Assembly: GCA_900316035.1 (NCBI GenBank)
Contig: ONBI01000004.1
Location: 1-57,928 of the forward strand
DNA from: an uncultured Eubacteriales bacterium
Lineage (GTDB): Bacteria; Bacillota_I; Bacilli_A; RFN20; CAG-288
Reading direction: 5' to 3'
DNA length: 57,928 nucleotides
Shown: in pieces, positions 42,432 to 51,995 of the stretch
How positions within the stretch are numbered: position 1 is the stretch's first letter
Layout: every line of letters starts with the position of its first letter
Program-made: the position numbers and the translations under genes
Notes under the pieces: model-generated
Database searches by the model: none
Seen by the model: the letters and a program-made list of their open reading frames with translations, nothing else
What the model was told of the DNA's origin: nothing

Positions 42432-42863
42432 ATGAAAGACAAAAACTGCGCCTATTGCATGAGAGAAGAAAAACCGGAGCTCTATCAAGCTTTCGGATAC
42501 TACGTCAAGGATTTAAGAGTCTCGTCTCTTTATATCTTCCGCGAGCAGTCCCATCCGGGAAGATGCATCGTCGCCTATAAGGACCATGTCTCCGAGATGG
42601 TCGATCTCACCAAGGAAGAAAGAGAAGCCTTCTTAGCCGATATCTGCGATGTCGCCAATGCGATCCATGAAGCCTATCATCCGGATAAACTCAACTATGG
42701 ATTCTATGGCGATAAGGGAAAACATATCCACTGCCATCTTTGCCCGAAATATAAAGACGGCTTTGAATGGGGCAGTGTCTTCCAGATGAATCCCCATAAG
42801 GAAGATAAAAGCGATGAAGAGCTGAAGGAAGTCGCCGATAAGATCCTTAAGTATCTTAAGTAA
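42432..42863 (+). CDS. HIT family protein
   Basis: A 143-residue histidine-triad nucleotide hydrolase or transferase. The HIT motif is HIHCHLCP near residue 98-105. An N-terminal CAYC pair may bind zinc. The region REQSHPGRCIVAYKDHVSEM matches the usual HIT strand before helix. The natural substrate of this branch is unknown. Single gene, ended by a strong hairpin shared with glf. Confidence 0.87.
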   Translation: MKDKNCAYCMREEKPELYQAFGYYVKDLRVSSLYIFREQSHPGRCIVAYKDHVSEMVDLTKEEREAFLADICDVANAIHEAYHPDKLNYGFYGDKGKHIHCHLCPKYKDGFEWGSVFQMNPHKEDKSDEELKEVADKILKYLK

Positions 42864-42865
42864 AT

Positions 42866-42914
42866 AAAAAACTCCTCTGTTCCTAAGAGAGAATCCTAGG
42901 AGTAGAGGAGTTTA
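42866..42914. terminator. Bidirectional terminator between HIT gene and glf
   Basis: AAACTCCTCT pairs with AGAGGAGTTT around a loop containing a second small stem (CCTA/TAGG); A and T tracts on both sides serve both converging transcripts. Confidence 0.82.
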
Positions 42915-42921
42915 TATGTGT

Positions 42922-44034
42922 TTACGCGTTCTTCTTTTCTAACTTGTCAAAGAGAGTCATCGCTTCACGGATGGTATCGTCCATATCGAAGTAACGGTAC
43001 TGGCCTAATCTTCCGCAGAAGGAGACGCTCTTTTCGTTTTCGGCCAGTTCCTTATATTTCGCATAGAGGGTGTTGTTTCTTTCGTCGTTGATCGCATAGA
43101 AAGGATCGTCGCCTTCTTCGAATTCCTTCGGGTATTCCTTGGTGATATAGGTGACCGGGGATTCGCGGTAGTTGAACCATTTATGCTCGGCGATACGGGT
43201 ATAGGGAACACTTCGTTCCGTGTAGTTGATGACCGCATTTCCTTGGAAGTTCTCTTTTTCGAGTCTCTCGGTTTCAAAGCGGAGCGTGCGGTACTGAAGA
43301 TGGCCTAAGGCGAAATTGAAGTAACGGTCGATCTCACCGGTATAGATTACATGATCCGCTAACGGATGGAGATCGTTTTTCTCTTCGAGATAGTCGCAGT
43401 TCGTCTTCACTTCGATTCCTTCTAACATCCTCTCGATGACGGCGGTATAGCCATCGACCGGGATACCCTGATACTTATCGTTGAAGTAGTTGTTGTTATA
43501 GGAGAAACGGACCGGAAGACGTTTGATGATGGAAGCGGGAAGATCCTTGCAGTCTCTTCCCCACTGCTTTTCGGTATAACCCTTGATGAGAGTCTCAAAG
43601 ACATCCCTTCCGACTAAGGAGATTGCCTGCTCCTCGAGGTTGGTAGGAGTCTTTCCTTCCATCTCTTTTCTCTGGGCATCGATCTTGGCCTTTGCTTCTT
43701 CCGGCGTAATCACTCCCCAAAGGGCATTGAAGGTATTCATATTGAAAGGAAGATGATAGAGTTTCCCTTTGTAATAGGCTAAGGGAGCATTGACGAAATT
43801 GTTCATCTCGGAATAGGAAGAGAAATAATCCCAGACTACCTTATCCGAGGTGTGGAAGATATGGGGACCATAAAGATGGACATCGATGTTGTCTTTCCGT
43901 TCGCTGCGGATCGCACCGCCGATATGTTCCTTCTTCTCAACGACTAAGACTTTCTTTCCGGCTTTCTTCGCTAAGGAAGCAAACGTCGCTCCGAAGAGAC
44001 CGGCTCCGACAATGAGATAATCGTATTCTGCCAT
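42922..44034 (-). CDS. glf: UDP-galactopyranose mutase
   Basis: A 370-residue flavoenzyme making UDP-galactofuranose for cell-surface glycans. I start at 44034 (MAEYDYLIVG), with AAGGAGG upstream; an ATG at 44052 lacks spacing. FAD-binding VGAGLFGATFA, VEKKEHIGGAI, the VHLYGPHIFHTSD motif, YTGEIDRYFNFALG and the C-terminal FCGRLGQYRYFDMDD all fit Glf. It is the last gene of the rimO-ABC-cysS operon. Galactofuranose use suggests a decorated cell surface. Confidence 0.95.
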   Translation of the reverse strand: MAEYDYLIVGAGLFGATFASLAKKAGKKVLVVEKKEHIGGAIRSERKDNIDVHLYGPHIFHTSDKVVWDYFSSYSEMNNFVNAPLAYYKGKLYHLPFNMNTFNALWGVITPEEAKAKIDAQRKEMEGKTPTNLEEQAISLVGRDVFETLIKGYTEKQWGRDCKDLPASIIKRLPVRFSYNNNYFNDKYQGIPVDGYTAVIERMLEGIEVKTNCDYLEEKNDLHPLADHVIYTGEIDRYFNFALGHLQYRTLRFETERLEKENFQGNAVINYTERSVPYTRIAEHKWFNYRESPVTYITKEYPKEFEEGDDPFYAINDERNNTLYAKYKELAENEKSVSFCGRLGQYRYFDMDDTIREAMTLFDKLEKKNA

Positions 44035-44056
44035 ACACTTTCCTCCTTTCAAGGAA

Positions 44057-44542
44057 TCAATAGGTTTCTAAGTAGGAAATGGCTTTCCCGACAAACTGAC
44101 TCTTCTCCGTAGGATAGGTATCAAAGAGGGTGAGGAAGAAACTCCGCGAGGAAGAAAGCCATTCTTCTAAGGAGCTCTTCGGGGTGAAATCGGTCTTCCG
44201 TAAAAGAGCCGGAGTCACCTTCTGGGTCGGACGGAAATAGAGATAAAGATGGATCTGCGCATAATGGCTATCGACCGAAAGAGCGGAAAGAAGAGAACCT
44301 TCTCCCTGGATCAGCCACTGTAAACGGCAATCGCAGACGATGGTATTGGCAAACCTCTTATCGGTGATCGAAGTCGGATTCTCATAAAGAATCACTTCGT
44401 AAGTCGGATAGCTCTCTCGGACAAGAAGACCTTTCTCAATCAGGCCAAGATCAAAAGCCTGGACGATTTCGATCGGCTCCTGAAGCGGGTTCAATGCCGC
44501 TTTGAGAGAGGCGATATTCTCTTTCAGTTTCTCTTCGGTCAT
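44057..44542 (-). CDS. Small protein of unknown function between cysS and glf
   Basis: A 161-residue soluble protein not recognised. It overlaps cysS by ATGA and precedes glf by 22 bases. It has a helical N terminus and a beta-rich middle (TYEVILYENP, QIHLYLYFRP), with no catalytic motif. VCDCRLQWLI is its only Cys pair. Confidence 0.7.
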   Translation of the reverse strand: MTEEKLKENIASLKAALNPLQEPIEIVQAFDLGLIEKGLLVRESYPTYEVILYENPTSITDKRFANTIVCDCRLQWLIQGEGSLLSALSVDSHYAQIHLYLYFRPTQKVTPALLRKTDFTPKSSLEEWLSSSRSFFLTLFDTYPTEKSQFVGKAISYLETY

Positions 44543-45882
44543 AATAACCCTTTCTCCATAAGAATCGGACGGAGCTTATCGCTCGTCGCAAAATCCTTGT
44601 TGGCTCTCGCGCTCTGATACTCCTCATAGATCTTCTTATCTTCTTCGCTTAAAGGAGCAATCGGATACGCTAAACCTAAGATATCCGCTAATTCCAAAGC
44701 CGTATGCAAAGTCTTGGAAAGAAGCGATAAATCCGAGTCTTTCTTCATCACTAAACTATTGAGATTCTTGATCTCCTTTTCAAAGACGGTAAGAGCATTC
44801 GCGACATTGAGATCATCGGCTAAGGCAGCTAAGAAAGCCTCCTTATCCTCTTCCAACGTACCTTCCGGTTTTAAAGATGCTAACTCTAGTTTTCTAGTCG
44901 CCTTCGTTAAAGCGGTACGATACTTGTTATCGATCTTATCAAACGAAGCAAGAGCTTCCTCGGTGTAATTGACCGGTGCTCTATACGGTGTCGAAAGGAA
45001 GAAAAGACGGACGGCATTGCCGGTGTGTCTTGTTAAGACATCCTTAGCCAGAATCGAATTACCTAAGGACTTAGACATCTTCACACCGTTCGTGAGTAAG
45101 AAGCCGACATGCATCCAGTAATTGGCTAAGCGTGTTCCGTTATGCGCTTCGCTCTGAGCGATTTCGTTTTCATGATGCGGGAACTTGAGATCGAAGCCTC
45201 CGCCGTGGATATCGATTAGCGGTTTACCGAAGACGGAATTGACCATGACGACACACTCCGTGTGCCAGCCCGGTCTTCCTCTTCCCACGACCGTATCGAA
45301 CTTGATACCGTCATCGTCAGTGAGTTTCCACAAGGCGAAATCCATCGGGGATTCCTTCTTGGAAGAGACATCGATTCTTGCTCCGGCATCGAGATCCTCG
45401 ATCTTCTGTTTGCTCAAAGCACCGTAGCTCGGGTCGCTCTTGACTCTAAAGTAGATATCCTCTCCTCCCTGATAGGCATCGCCTTTCTCTTCGAGATCCT
45501 TGATGAAGGAAGCCATCCTGTCGATATATTCACTGGCCTTCGGATGGCAGTAGAGAGGAAGGATATTGAGTTTCGCAAGGCAATCTTCATAGGCTTTGAT
45601 ATAGAACTCACTCAGTTCCTTCTCCGTCTTATTCTCTTTCTTTGCTTCCTTGATGATCTTATCGTCGATATCGGTGTAATTGGAGACACAGCGGACTTCA
45701 TAACCGATTGCTTTCAAAAAGCGCGTAAGAAGATCGAAAGTGATTGTCGGACGGAAGTTCCCCAAATGGACATAGTTATAGACCGTCGGACCGCAGTAAT
45801 AGATATCTACCTTTCCTGGGGTCAATGGAACAAACTCGCGTTTCTTCCCTTCGTACGTATCATAGAGAAAGACTTTTCTCAT
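44539..45882 (-). CDS. cysS: Cysteinyl-tRNA synthetase
   Basis: A 447-residue class I tRNA synthetase charging tRNA-Cys. YCGPTVYNYVHLGNFRP holds the zinc Cys and HIGH-like HLGN, RPGWHTECVVM the second zinc ligands, HGGGFDLKFPHHENE the editing-free Cys site, and KMSKSLGN the KMSKS loop. Normal length. It overlaps the ABC exporter gene upstream and the unknown gene downstream by ATGA. No T-box leader is visible, as it is inside an operon. Confidence 0.97.
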   Translation of the reverse strand: MRKVFLYDTYEGKKREFVPLTPGKVDIYYCGPTVYNYVHLGNFRPTITFDLLTRFLKAIGYEVRCVSNYTDIDDKIIKEAKKENKTEKELSEFYIKAYEDCLAKLNILPLYCHPKASEYIDRMASFIKDLEEKGDAYQGGEDIYFRVKSDPSYGALSKQKIEDLDAGARIDVSSKKESPMDFALWKLTDDDGIKFDTVVGRGRPGWHTECVVMVNSVFGKPLIDIHGGGFDLKFPHHENEIAQSEAHNGTRLANYWMHVGFLLTNGVKMSKSLGNSILAKDVLTRHTGNAVRLFFLSTPYRAPVNYTEEALASFDKIDNKYRTALTKATRKLELASLKPEGTLEEDKEAFLAALADDLNVANALTVFEKEIKNLNSLVMKKDSDLSLLSKTLHTALELADILGLAYPIAPLSEEDKKIYEEYQSARANKDFATSDKLRPILMEKGLL

Positions 45883-47723
45883 GCGTTTTCTCCTCCTGTA
45901 GGTTGTTTATGGCCGATCTTCCGCTCCATATTCTGTAGCTGATATAGATTATAGTAAGTTGAACGGTTTTTCAAAAGCTCCTGATGGGTTCCCGACTCCT
46001 GAATCTCCCCTTTGTTGACCACGAAGATGATATCGGCGTTCTTGATGGTGCTCAAGCGATGGGCGACGATGATGAGAGTACCGATCGAATGCATCTTCTC
46101 TAAGCTCTTTTCGATGATGTTCTCGGTTTCGGTATCGATATTGGCAGTCGCTTCATCTAATAGCATCAACGAAGGATGATAACAGAGAGTTCTGGCAAAG
46201 GAGATAAGCTGTCTTTCCCCGGCAGAGAAGTTATCGCCTCTTTCTTTGACGACGGTATTTTCTTTCTCCGGTAACGAAGCGATCCGAGGAGAAAGACCGA
46301 CGAAGTCTTCTTTCTCTTTGACTTCGGAAGAAGAGATAGATTTATCGCCTAGCGTGATATTGTCTTCGATCGTTCCGGAGAAGAGGAAAACATCCTGCAT
46401 CATCAGACCGATATTTCTTCTCAGACAGGATAATTTATATTCGTGGATATCGTGATCATCGATCAGAATCTCTCCGCCGGTGATTTCATAGGTTCTTGTG
46501 ATCAAAGAGATGATCGTGCTTTTTCCGGCACCGGTCGCTCCGACAAAGGCAGCGGTCTGACCGGGTTCAATCACAAAGGAGACATCCTTCAGGACATCCT
46601 CTTTGCCATCGGGATAACGGAAATAGACATGACGGAATTCGACTTTGCCTTGGAAAGAAGGGACATCGAGACTTCCTCCGTCGTTATCGCTCTCCGGTTC
46701 CATCGAAAGGATCTTTTCACAGCGTTCGGCAGAAGAAAGGATCGACTGGACGCTGTTGATCAGAGACGCCATCTGCTGGATCGGCTGGAAGTACTGGCCG
46801 TTGAAGTTGATGAGTAGATAGAAGGTGCCATAGGTGAGATTTCCGTAGTAGACCTGCGGAATGGCAAGTCCGCAGATCAGAAGCAGGGAAGTCATCTGGA
46901 GAAGATACATGCCCGGATAGAAGATAGCAAAGAGATCCTGGGATCTGAGGAAGTGATGGTAGATCTCTTTGTTTCTTTCTTCGAATTCGTTCTGCTTCTT
47001 GTTCTCTTTGTGATAGGTCTTGGTGACCTCAATACCCGAGAAGGATTCGCTCAAGAAGGAATTCATCTTGGAGATAGCATCCTTTTCCCCGAGATAGTAT
47101 CTTCTGGCTCGCTTGCGGAAAAGAGAAGAAAGAAGGAAGACAACCGGAAGATAGGCTAAGAAGATAAAGCCGAAAAGACCGGTCTTAAGGAACGTAGAGA
47201 CTAAGATGATGATGACGGTATTGAGATTGCGGATGAAGACCGGAAGGATATCGCTGAAGAAAGTCGAAAGGTTCTGGGAATCGTTGGTGATACGGGTGAC
47301 AAAAGAACCGATCTTCATGGTCTTCAGCTGTTTCTGGCTGAGAGAGATGACGCAATCGAAGAGAGCGTTACGGATATCGTAGACGATCTCCTGACCGATC
47401 TTACGTAAGAGGAAATTGACGACGTAGGCGGCAAAAGAAGCAAAGAAGAGCATTCCTAAATCTAAGGAAGTAAGAAGGACGAAGTCCGCATGCGCTTCTT
47501 CATAGACAACGGTACCGTTGAGATATTCCTGAATGATATCGAGGTTCTTCGATAGGACAAGAGCTTCCGCGGTAAAGCAGAAATTGACTAATAGATCCAG
47601 AACGATGATGACGATGAGACGGAAAAGGTACGGCTTTACAAAAGGCAGATAAGCCTTCAGCATCTTCAGGTCTTTATAGGAGTAAGCTTTGGTGCTGGTG
47701 GTTTCTTCTTCAAAGGCATCCAT
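45879..47723 (-). CDS. Heterodimeric ABC exporter subunit (canonical NBD)
   Basis: A 614-residue half transporter with six helices and an NBD: Walker A VGATGAGKST, signature FSAGERQL, Walker B LMLLDEATANID with the catalytic Glu, and the H-loop VAHRLST. It pairs with the 610-residue subunit encoded just upstream (4-base gap). The FSAGERQ signature is the mark of BmrD/LmrD/MdlB-like subunits. Substrate could be a drug, peptide or lipid; not known. Confidence 0.93.
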   Translation of the reverse strand: MDAFEEETTSTKAYSYKDLKMLKAYLPFVKPYLFRLIVIIVLDLLVNFCFTAEALVLSKNLDIIQEYLNGTVVYEEAHADFVLLTSLDLGMLFFASFAAYVVNFLLRKIGQEIVYDIRNALFDCVISLSQKQLKTMKIGSFVTRITNDSQNLSTFFSDILPVFIRNLNTVIIILVSTFLKTGLFGFIFLAYLPVVFLLSSLFRKRARRYYLGEKDAISKMNSFLSESFSGIEVTKTYHKENKKQNEFEERNKEIYHHFLRSQDLFAIFYPGMYLLQMTSLLLICGLAIPQVYYGNLTYGTFYLLINFNGQYFQPIQQMASLINSVQSILSSAERCEKILSMEPESDNDGGSLDVPSFQGKVEFRHVYFRYPDGKEDVLKDVSFVIEPGQTAAFVGATGAGKSTIISLITRTYEITGGEILIDDHDIHEYKLSCLRRNIGLMMQDVFLFSGTIEDNITLGDKSISSSEVKEKEDFVGLSPRIASLPEKENTVVKERGDNFSAGERQLISFARTLCYHPSLMLLDEATANIDTETENIIEKSLEKMHSIGTLIIVAHRLSTIKNADIIFVVNKGEIQESGTHQELLKNRSTYYNLYQLQNMERKIGHKQPTGGENA

Positions 47724-47727
47724 AGAG

Positions 47728-49560
47728 TTAAGCTACCTCCTTTTCTAACTGCTGAAGCGCATAGATATCCTGATAGAGAGAGCAGGATTTCAGAAGCTCT
47801 TCATGGCTTCCGAAACCGACAAGTTTCCCTTTATCCAAGACCAATATGACATCGCAGTTCTCAAGAGAAGAGATGCGATGGCAGATGAGGAAGGAGGTGA
47901 CATCCTTTCGTTCGGTCTTGAGATTGCTGAGAATGTTCTTTTCGGTATCGGCATCGACCGCACTTAAAGAATCGTCGAGAATCAGGACATCCGGATTTTT
48001 GTAGATAGCTCTGGCAATCGAGATTCTCTGCTTCTGTCCACCGGAGAGGGTGTTTCCTTTTTCCCCGACGATAGTGTCATAGCCATCGGGGAAGGATTCG
48101 ATATCCTTATCGATGGCGGCAAAGTGAGCGGCTTTCTTCATCTTCTCTTCGTCGATGTTCTTGCTATCCTCTTCGCTGAAACCGATGGATTCCTTGATCG
48201 GACCGGAGAAAAGATAGGCTCTCTGAGAGACAAAACCGATATGGTTTCTTAAATCCTCTTTGCGCCACTTGCTTAAATCATCGCCGTCTAAGGAAATCAT
48301 CCCTTGAGGTACTTCATAAAGCTTTGGGAAAAGAGAGACCAGAGTGGATTTTCCGCTTCCGGTTCTCCCTAAGATACCGACCTTGCTTCCCGGTTTGATC
48401 TCAAAGGAGATATCGTCTAAGACTTTCTCATCGCTTCCGGGATAGGAGAAAGAAAGATGGGAGACGACGAAATGACCTTCGATATGGTCATGGGGAATCG
48501 CATCGGGAGCATCGACGATATCTTCCTTAGCCGAAAGGATCGTCTCCATTCTCTTATAGGCGGCTTTCGCGTTGGAGACTTCCGAAAGAAGAATCCCGCC
48601 TGCCATCATCGGCCAGATAAGAGAGTCGCAGTATCCGGCAAAAGCGACAAAGTCGCCGGTATCGCGGATATTGCCTAAGAAGAGATCGTTAGAAACTAAG
48701 AGAGAATACGCGCCGCAGAGAAGGAGAATCGCATACATGAAAGTGATGATGAGATTGATCGTGACATCCAATCCCGCATTGTAGTTTGCTAAGCGGATAT
48801 TGGTCTTTTCGGTGTCTTTGGCTTTTTCCTCAAAGCCTTCTTCTTTGACTCTCTCTTTGGAGAAAGCCTTGATGACGGAGAACCCCTGTAAGTTCTCTTC
48901 GGTGAAGTCACTCAATCTCTCGAAGGAATCGTCCGCCTCCTTGCTTCTCTTGGTCATGCCGTCTCCGATCAGCTTTCCGAAGAAGATGAAGAAAAGAAGC
49001 GGAAGCATACAGAGGAGGCCTAAAAGCCAGGAGTACTGAAGCATATAGAGGAACGAAAGGGAACCTAAGACGAGAAGATCTGTCAAGAAGATATAGCCTT
49101 CGATGAAAAGCTGTTTGACCTGCTGGATATCCCCTGTGAGATAAGACATCAGACCGCCGACCTTCTTCTCGGAGTAGTAGCTTAATGACATCTTCTGGAT
49201 GTTCTGATACATCTCGGCTCTAAGATCGTGTTCGATATGGGCTCCGATACGGGCAGAGAACGTTCTCCAACCGATTCTTCCTAAGACGATGATGATGGTG
49301 ATGACGGCTAAAGAGATCATCGAAGCGGTGAAGGATTTGGCATAGAAAGGAAAGGGCGTATAGACACCACCGATCGTAAGGCTAGTGATCCCCTGACCCA
49401 TAAAATCCTCAGGGGCATTGTTCAAGCCCTTGAGGATAAAGCCTTCCAGTTTCGGTAAGTAGAGCTGGATGACATCGACTAAGATGTCGCAGAGAATCGT
49501 AAGCAAAAAGAAGTACCAGTACTTTTTGTAATATTTATTGATATATTTTCCGAAAATCAT
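47728..49560 (-). CDS. Heterodimeric ABC exporter subunit (degenerate NBD)
   Basis: A 610-residue half transporter. Walker A LGRTGSGKST, signature LSGGQKQR, Walker B VLILDDSLSAVD with Asp in place of the catalytic Glu, and the LICHRISS H-loop. The Glu-to-Asp change gives one inactive ATP site, typical of asymmetric exporters such as BmrC, LmrC and TM287. It is encoded between rimO and its partner. Confidence 0.93.
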   Translation of the reverse strand: MIFGKYINKYYKKYWYFFLLTILCDILVDVIQLYLPKLEGFILKGLNNAPEDFMGQGITSLTIGGVYTPFPFYAKSFTASMISLAVITIIIVLGRIGWRTFSARIGAHIEHDLRAEMYQNIQKMSLSYYSEKKVGGLMSYLTGDIQQVKQLFIEGYIFLTDLLVLGSLSFLYMLQYSWLLGLLCMLPLLFFIFFGKLIGDGMTKRSKEADDSFERLSDFTEENLQGFSVIKAFSKERVKEEGFEEKAKDTEKTNIRLANYNAGLDVTINLIITFMYAILLLCGAYSLLVSNDLFLGNIRDTGDFVAFAGYCDSLIWPMMAGGILLSEVSNAKAAYKRMETILSAKEDIVDAPDAIPHDHIEGHFVVSHLSFSYPGSDEKVLDDISFEIKPGSKVGILGRTGSGKSTLVSLFPKLYEVPQGMISLDGDDLSKWRKEDLRNHIGFVSQRAYLFSGPIKESIGFSEEDSKNIDEEKMKKAAHFAAIDKDIESFPDGYDTIVGEKGNTLSGGQKQRISIARAIYKNPDVLILDDSLSAVDADTEKNILSNLKTERKDVTSFLICHRISSLENCDVILVLDKGKLVGFGSHEELLKSCSLYQDIYALQQLEKEVA

Positions 49561-49602
49561 AAAAAGTTGCTTTGAAAAGAAAACGGAATGTTCTTAAGAA
49601 AA

Positions 49603-50910
49603 CTACTCAGCTTTGCGTAAGACCTGCGTGACCTCACCTTCAAGATCGTAGACTAGAGCGTTGACGACCTTAGCTTCGACTAAATCGCCTTCGGCAAGCG
49701 GAATCTTCGAATAGAGTCTCATCTCGCCATCGATATCATCCGGCGCGTAGATGTTGTTGACACAGGAATAGGTGAAGGTCTTCTCATCGTATCCGGTGAT
49801 GAGGCATTTATAGGTCTTTCCTAATCTCTTCTTGTTGAGTGCATAGGAGACTTTCTTCTGAGCCTTCATGACGGCGTTATAACGTGCCTTCTTGACCTCT
49901 TCCGGAATCTGATCCTTGAAGTTATAGGCAGGAGTTCCTTCTTCCGGACAATACATGAAGCAGCCGAGATGATCGAACTTCACTTCCTGAATCTGCTTGA
50001 GAAGCTCCTCAAAGTCTTCTTCGGTCTCTCCCGGGAAACCGACCATGACCGTGGTTCTTAGAATCGCTTCCGGAACCTTCTTACGGAAACGGGAGATCAG
50101 GTCGATGATATCCTGTTCGCTTCCTCTGCGACCCATTCTCTTCAGGATGTGATCCGAGAAATGCTGAACCGGAAGATCAAAATAAGGAGTGAGATTCGAA
50201 TCCGCGGCGAATAAATCAATCAGTTCTTCAGGGACTTCATCCGGATAGAGATACATAAGCTTTACAAAATCAAAGGACGGATACTTGTTGATCTCTTTGA
50301 CTAAATCGACGAGGGAGACATTCCCTAAATCTCTTCCGTACATCGAAGTATCCTGGGAGATGACGGTCAAGGAACGGATACCGTCGTCAGCAAATTCCTT
50401 GATTTCGGTCTTCAGGGTATCGAAGGGGACGCTCTTGAAACGCCCGCGGATATGCGGAATCGCACAGAAGTTGCAGTAGTTATCGCAACCGTCCGAGATA
50501 CGTAAATACGCTTCTCTCTTCGGAGAGAGGAAAACTCTCTTGGTAGGATCGATTTCACCGGTAAGAGTCTTTTCTTTGACTAAGGGTTGGAAGACTTTTC
50601 CGAAGTCATGGTAATCCTCTAAAGGTACCCATAAAGCGACTTCCGGAATCTCTTTCTTCAGTTCGTTGAGATAACGGGTCGAAAGACAGCCGGTGACGAC
50701 GACCGGTTTCTTATAGGGAAGAAGCTCTAGAATAGCATCGATCGACTCTTTCTTCGCCGCTTCGATAAAAGCGCAGGTGTTGACTAACAGGATATCCGCC
50801 ATAGCGGGATCCGAGACGGCTTCAAAACCGTTCTTCTTCAGGTAGGCTAAGATCTCCTCTAGGTCGACTTGGTTCTTGGCACAGCCAAGAGAGATGATTC
50901 CGATATTCAT
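49603..50910 (-). CDS. rimO: Ribosomal protein S12 methylthiotransferase RimO
   Basis: A 435-residue radical-SAM enzyme that methylthiolates an Asp of ribosomal protein S12. Cluster cysteines are in ISLGCAKNQVDLE, VNTCAFIEAAKKES and VTGCLSTRY; radical SAM CDNYCNFCAIP; TRAM domain at the C terminus. The SLGCAKNxVDxE start is diagnostic for RimO. It heads the operon with the ABC pair, cysS and glf, from a promoter at 50939-50967 with AAGGAG before the ATG. Confidence 0.96.
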   Translation of the reverse strand: MNIGIISLGCAKNQVDLEEILAYLKKNGFEAVSDPAMADILLVNTCAFIEAAKKESIDAILELLPYKKPVVVTGCLSTRYLNELKKEIPEVALWVPLEDYHDFGKVFQPLVKEKTLTGEIDPTKRVFLSPKREAYLRISDGCDNYCNFCAIPHIRGRFKSVPFDTLKTEIKEFADDGIRSLTVISQDTSMYGRDLGNVSLVDLVKEINKYPSFDFVKLMYLYPDEVPEELIDLFAADSNLTPYFDLPVQHFSDHILKRMGRRGSEQDIIDLISRFRKKVPEAILRTTVMVGFPGETEEDFEELLKQIQEVKFDHLGCFMYCPEEGTPAYNFKDQIPEEVKKARYNAVMKAQKKVSYALNKKRLGKTYKCLITGYDEKTFTYSCVNNIYAPDDIDGEMRLYSKIPLAEGDLVEAKVVNALVYDLEGEVTQVLRKAE

Positions 50911-50938
50911 GCTTTCTTCTCCTTAGAATCACTAATAA

Positions 50939-50967
50939 ACTTTATTTATATTCATAAATAAGGACAA
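50939..50967 (-). promoter_or_regulatory. Promoter of the rimO operon
   Basis: Minus strand TTGTCC (50962-50967), 17-base spacer, TAAAGT (50939-50944). An alternative -10 (TATAAA) lies 4 bases nearer. Confidence 0.5.
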
Positions 50968-51053
50968 CCTATTCTACTCGAAAAGGAAAATGAATCAAGG
51001 AAAGAGGAAAAAGGAACGCTTCCATAGAGACAAAGACGGGAAAAAGGGAAGCT

Positions 51054-51995
51054 TTACTTCTTACAGGAATCCAGGAAAAGAGCAAGCTTCTGATAGACTT
51101 CCTTGCTTTCTTCGTATTCCGGATAAATGACCGGATAGATATGTTCCAAAGGATGTTCTTTTCCTTTTTCCGCACAGAGATAAGTGAAAGAGTAACCTAA
51201 CTGAGAAAGAGAATCCTTCAGGAACTCGGAATCTCCTAGAAGCATATCCTCTTTGGAACTGGTGAAGAAAAGTGGGAATGCATTCTCTTTCGTAATCATC
51301 TTGATAGGATGGGCGAGATAATCGTAACAAGGGTACTTCTTCAGCTTCTTTTTCAAAGCGACTTTATAGGGAACCGCCATCCCATCCTCCCGTTCCATCT
51401 TTGTCATCGGAGAAAAGAGCGCTATTCCTAAAGGAGCTGTCGAAAGAGGTTTGAAACCGAATAATGCGCAAAGTTCTTTATCTTTCAATAAAGAGGCAAG
51501 CATCAGAGCAATCATCCCACCGGCCGAATCGCCGACGAGGAATAACTTCGAGGAATCGATATTCCATCGGTCCGCATTTTCTATCAGATACGTCAAGGCT
51601 TCATAGCTTTCTTTAAGAATCTGATAGAGATCCCCTTTCGGAGCAATCGTATATTCGTGAAGAGAGACTACATAACCGAGTCTTGCTAACGATAGAGCGG
51701 AAGGATAATTCAGTTTCCGATCCCCGTACATGAATCCACCGCCATGGATATCAAAAAGAAGAGGAAGCTTTTCTTCTTTCTTATCTACAGGTCGGTAAAG
51801 ATCAAGAAGAGCGTTTTTTCTTTTTCCGCAAGAAATATCTTCCTGAAGCAGAATATCGCTACTTTCAAAATGCTGCTTCTTGACTCTCTTTCTATCGTTT
51901 CTTCGGCAATGGGAACGGAAAATATAACCGCAGAGGTTATATCCGAGTTTTCCAATCGGTGCTTTTCCCTGTAATATCTTATCTAGCAGTTTCAC
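51054..51995 (-). CDS. Alpha/beta hydrolase (HSL-type esterase)
   Basis: A 313-residue cytoplasmic esterase or lipase of the hormone-sensitive-lipase group. The oxyanion hole is DIHGGGFMYGD, the nucleophile elbow VGDSAGGM (Ser), and Asp and His follow in MLLGDSEF and EHPLEHIYP. A basic N-terminal segment precedes the core. It overlaps the GPx-like gene by ATGA. Substrate unknown. Confidence 0.88.
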   Translation of the reverse strand: MKLLDKILQGKAPIGKLGYNLCGYIFRSHCRRNDRKRVKKQHFESSDILLQEDISCGKRKNALLDLYRPVDKKEEKLPLLFDIHGGGFMYGDRKLNYPSALSLARLGYVVSLHEYTIAPKGDLYQILKESYEALTYLIENADRWNIDSSKLFLVGDSAGGMIALMLASLLKDKELCALFGFKPLSTAPLGIALFSPMTKMEREDGMAVPYKVALKKKLKKYPCYDYLAHPIKMITKENAFPLFFTSSKEDMLLGDSEFLKDSLSQLGYSFTYLCAEKGKEHPLEHIYPVIYPEYEESKEVYQKLALFLDSCKK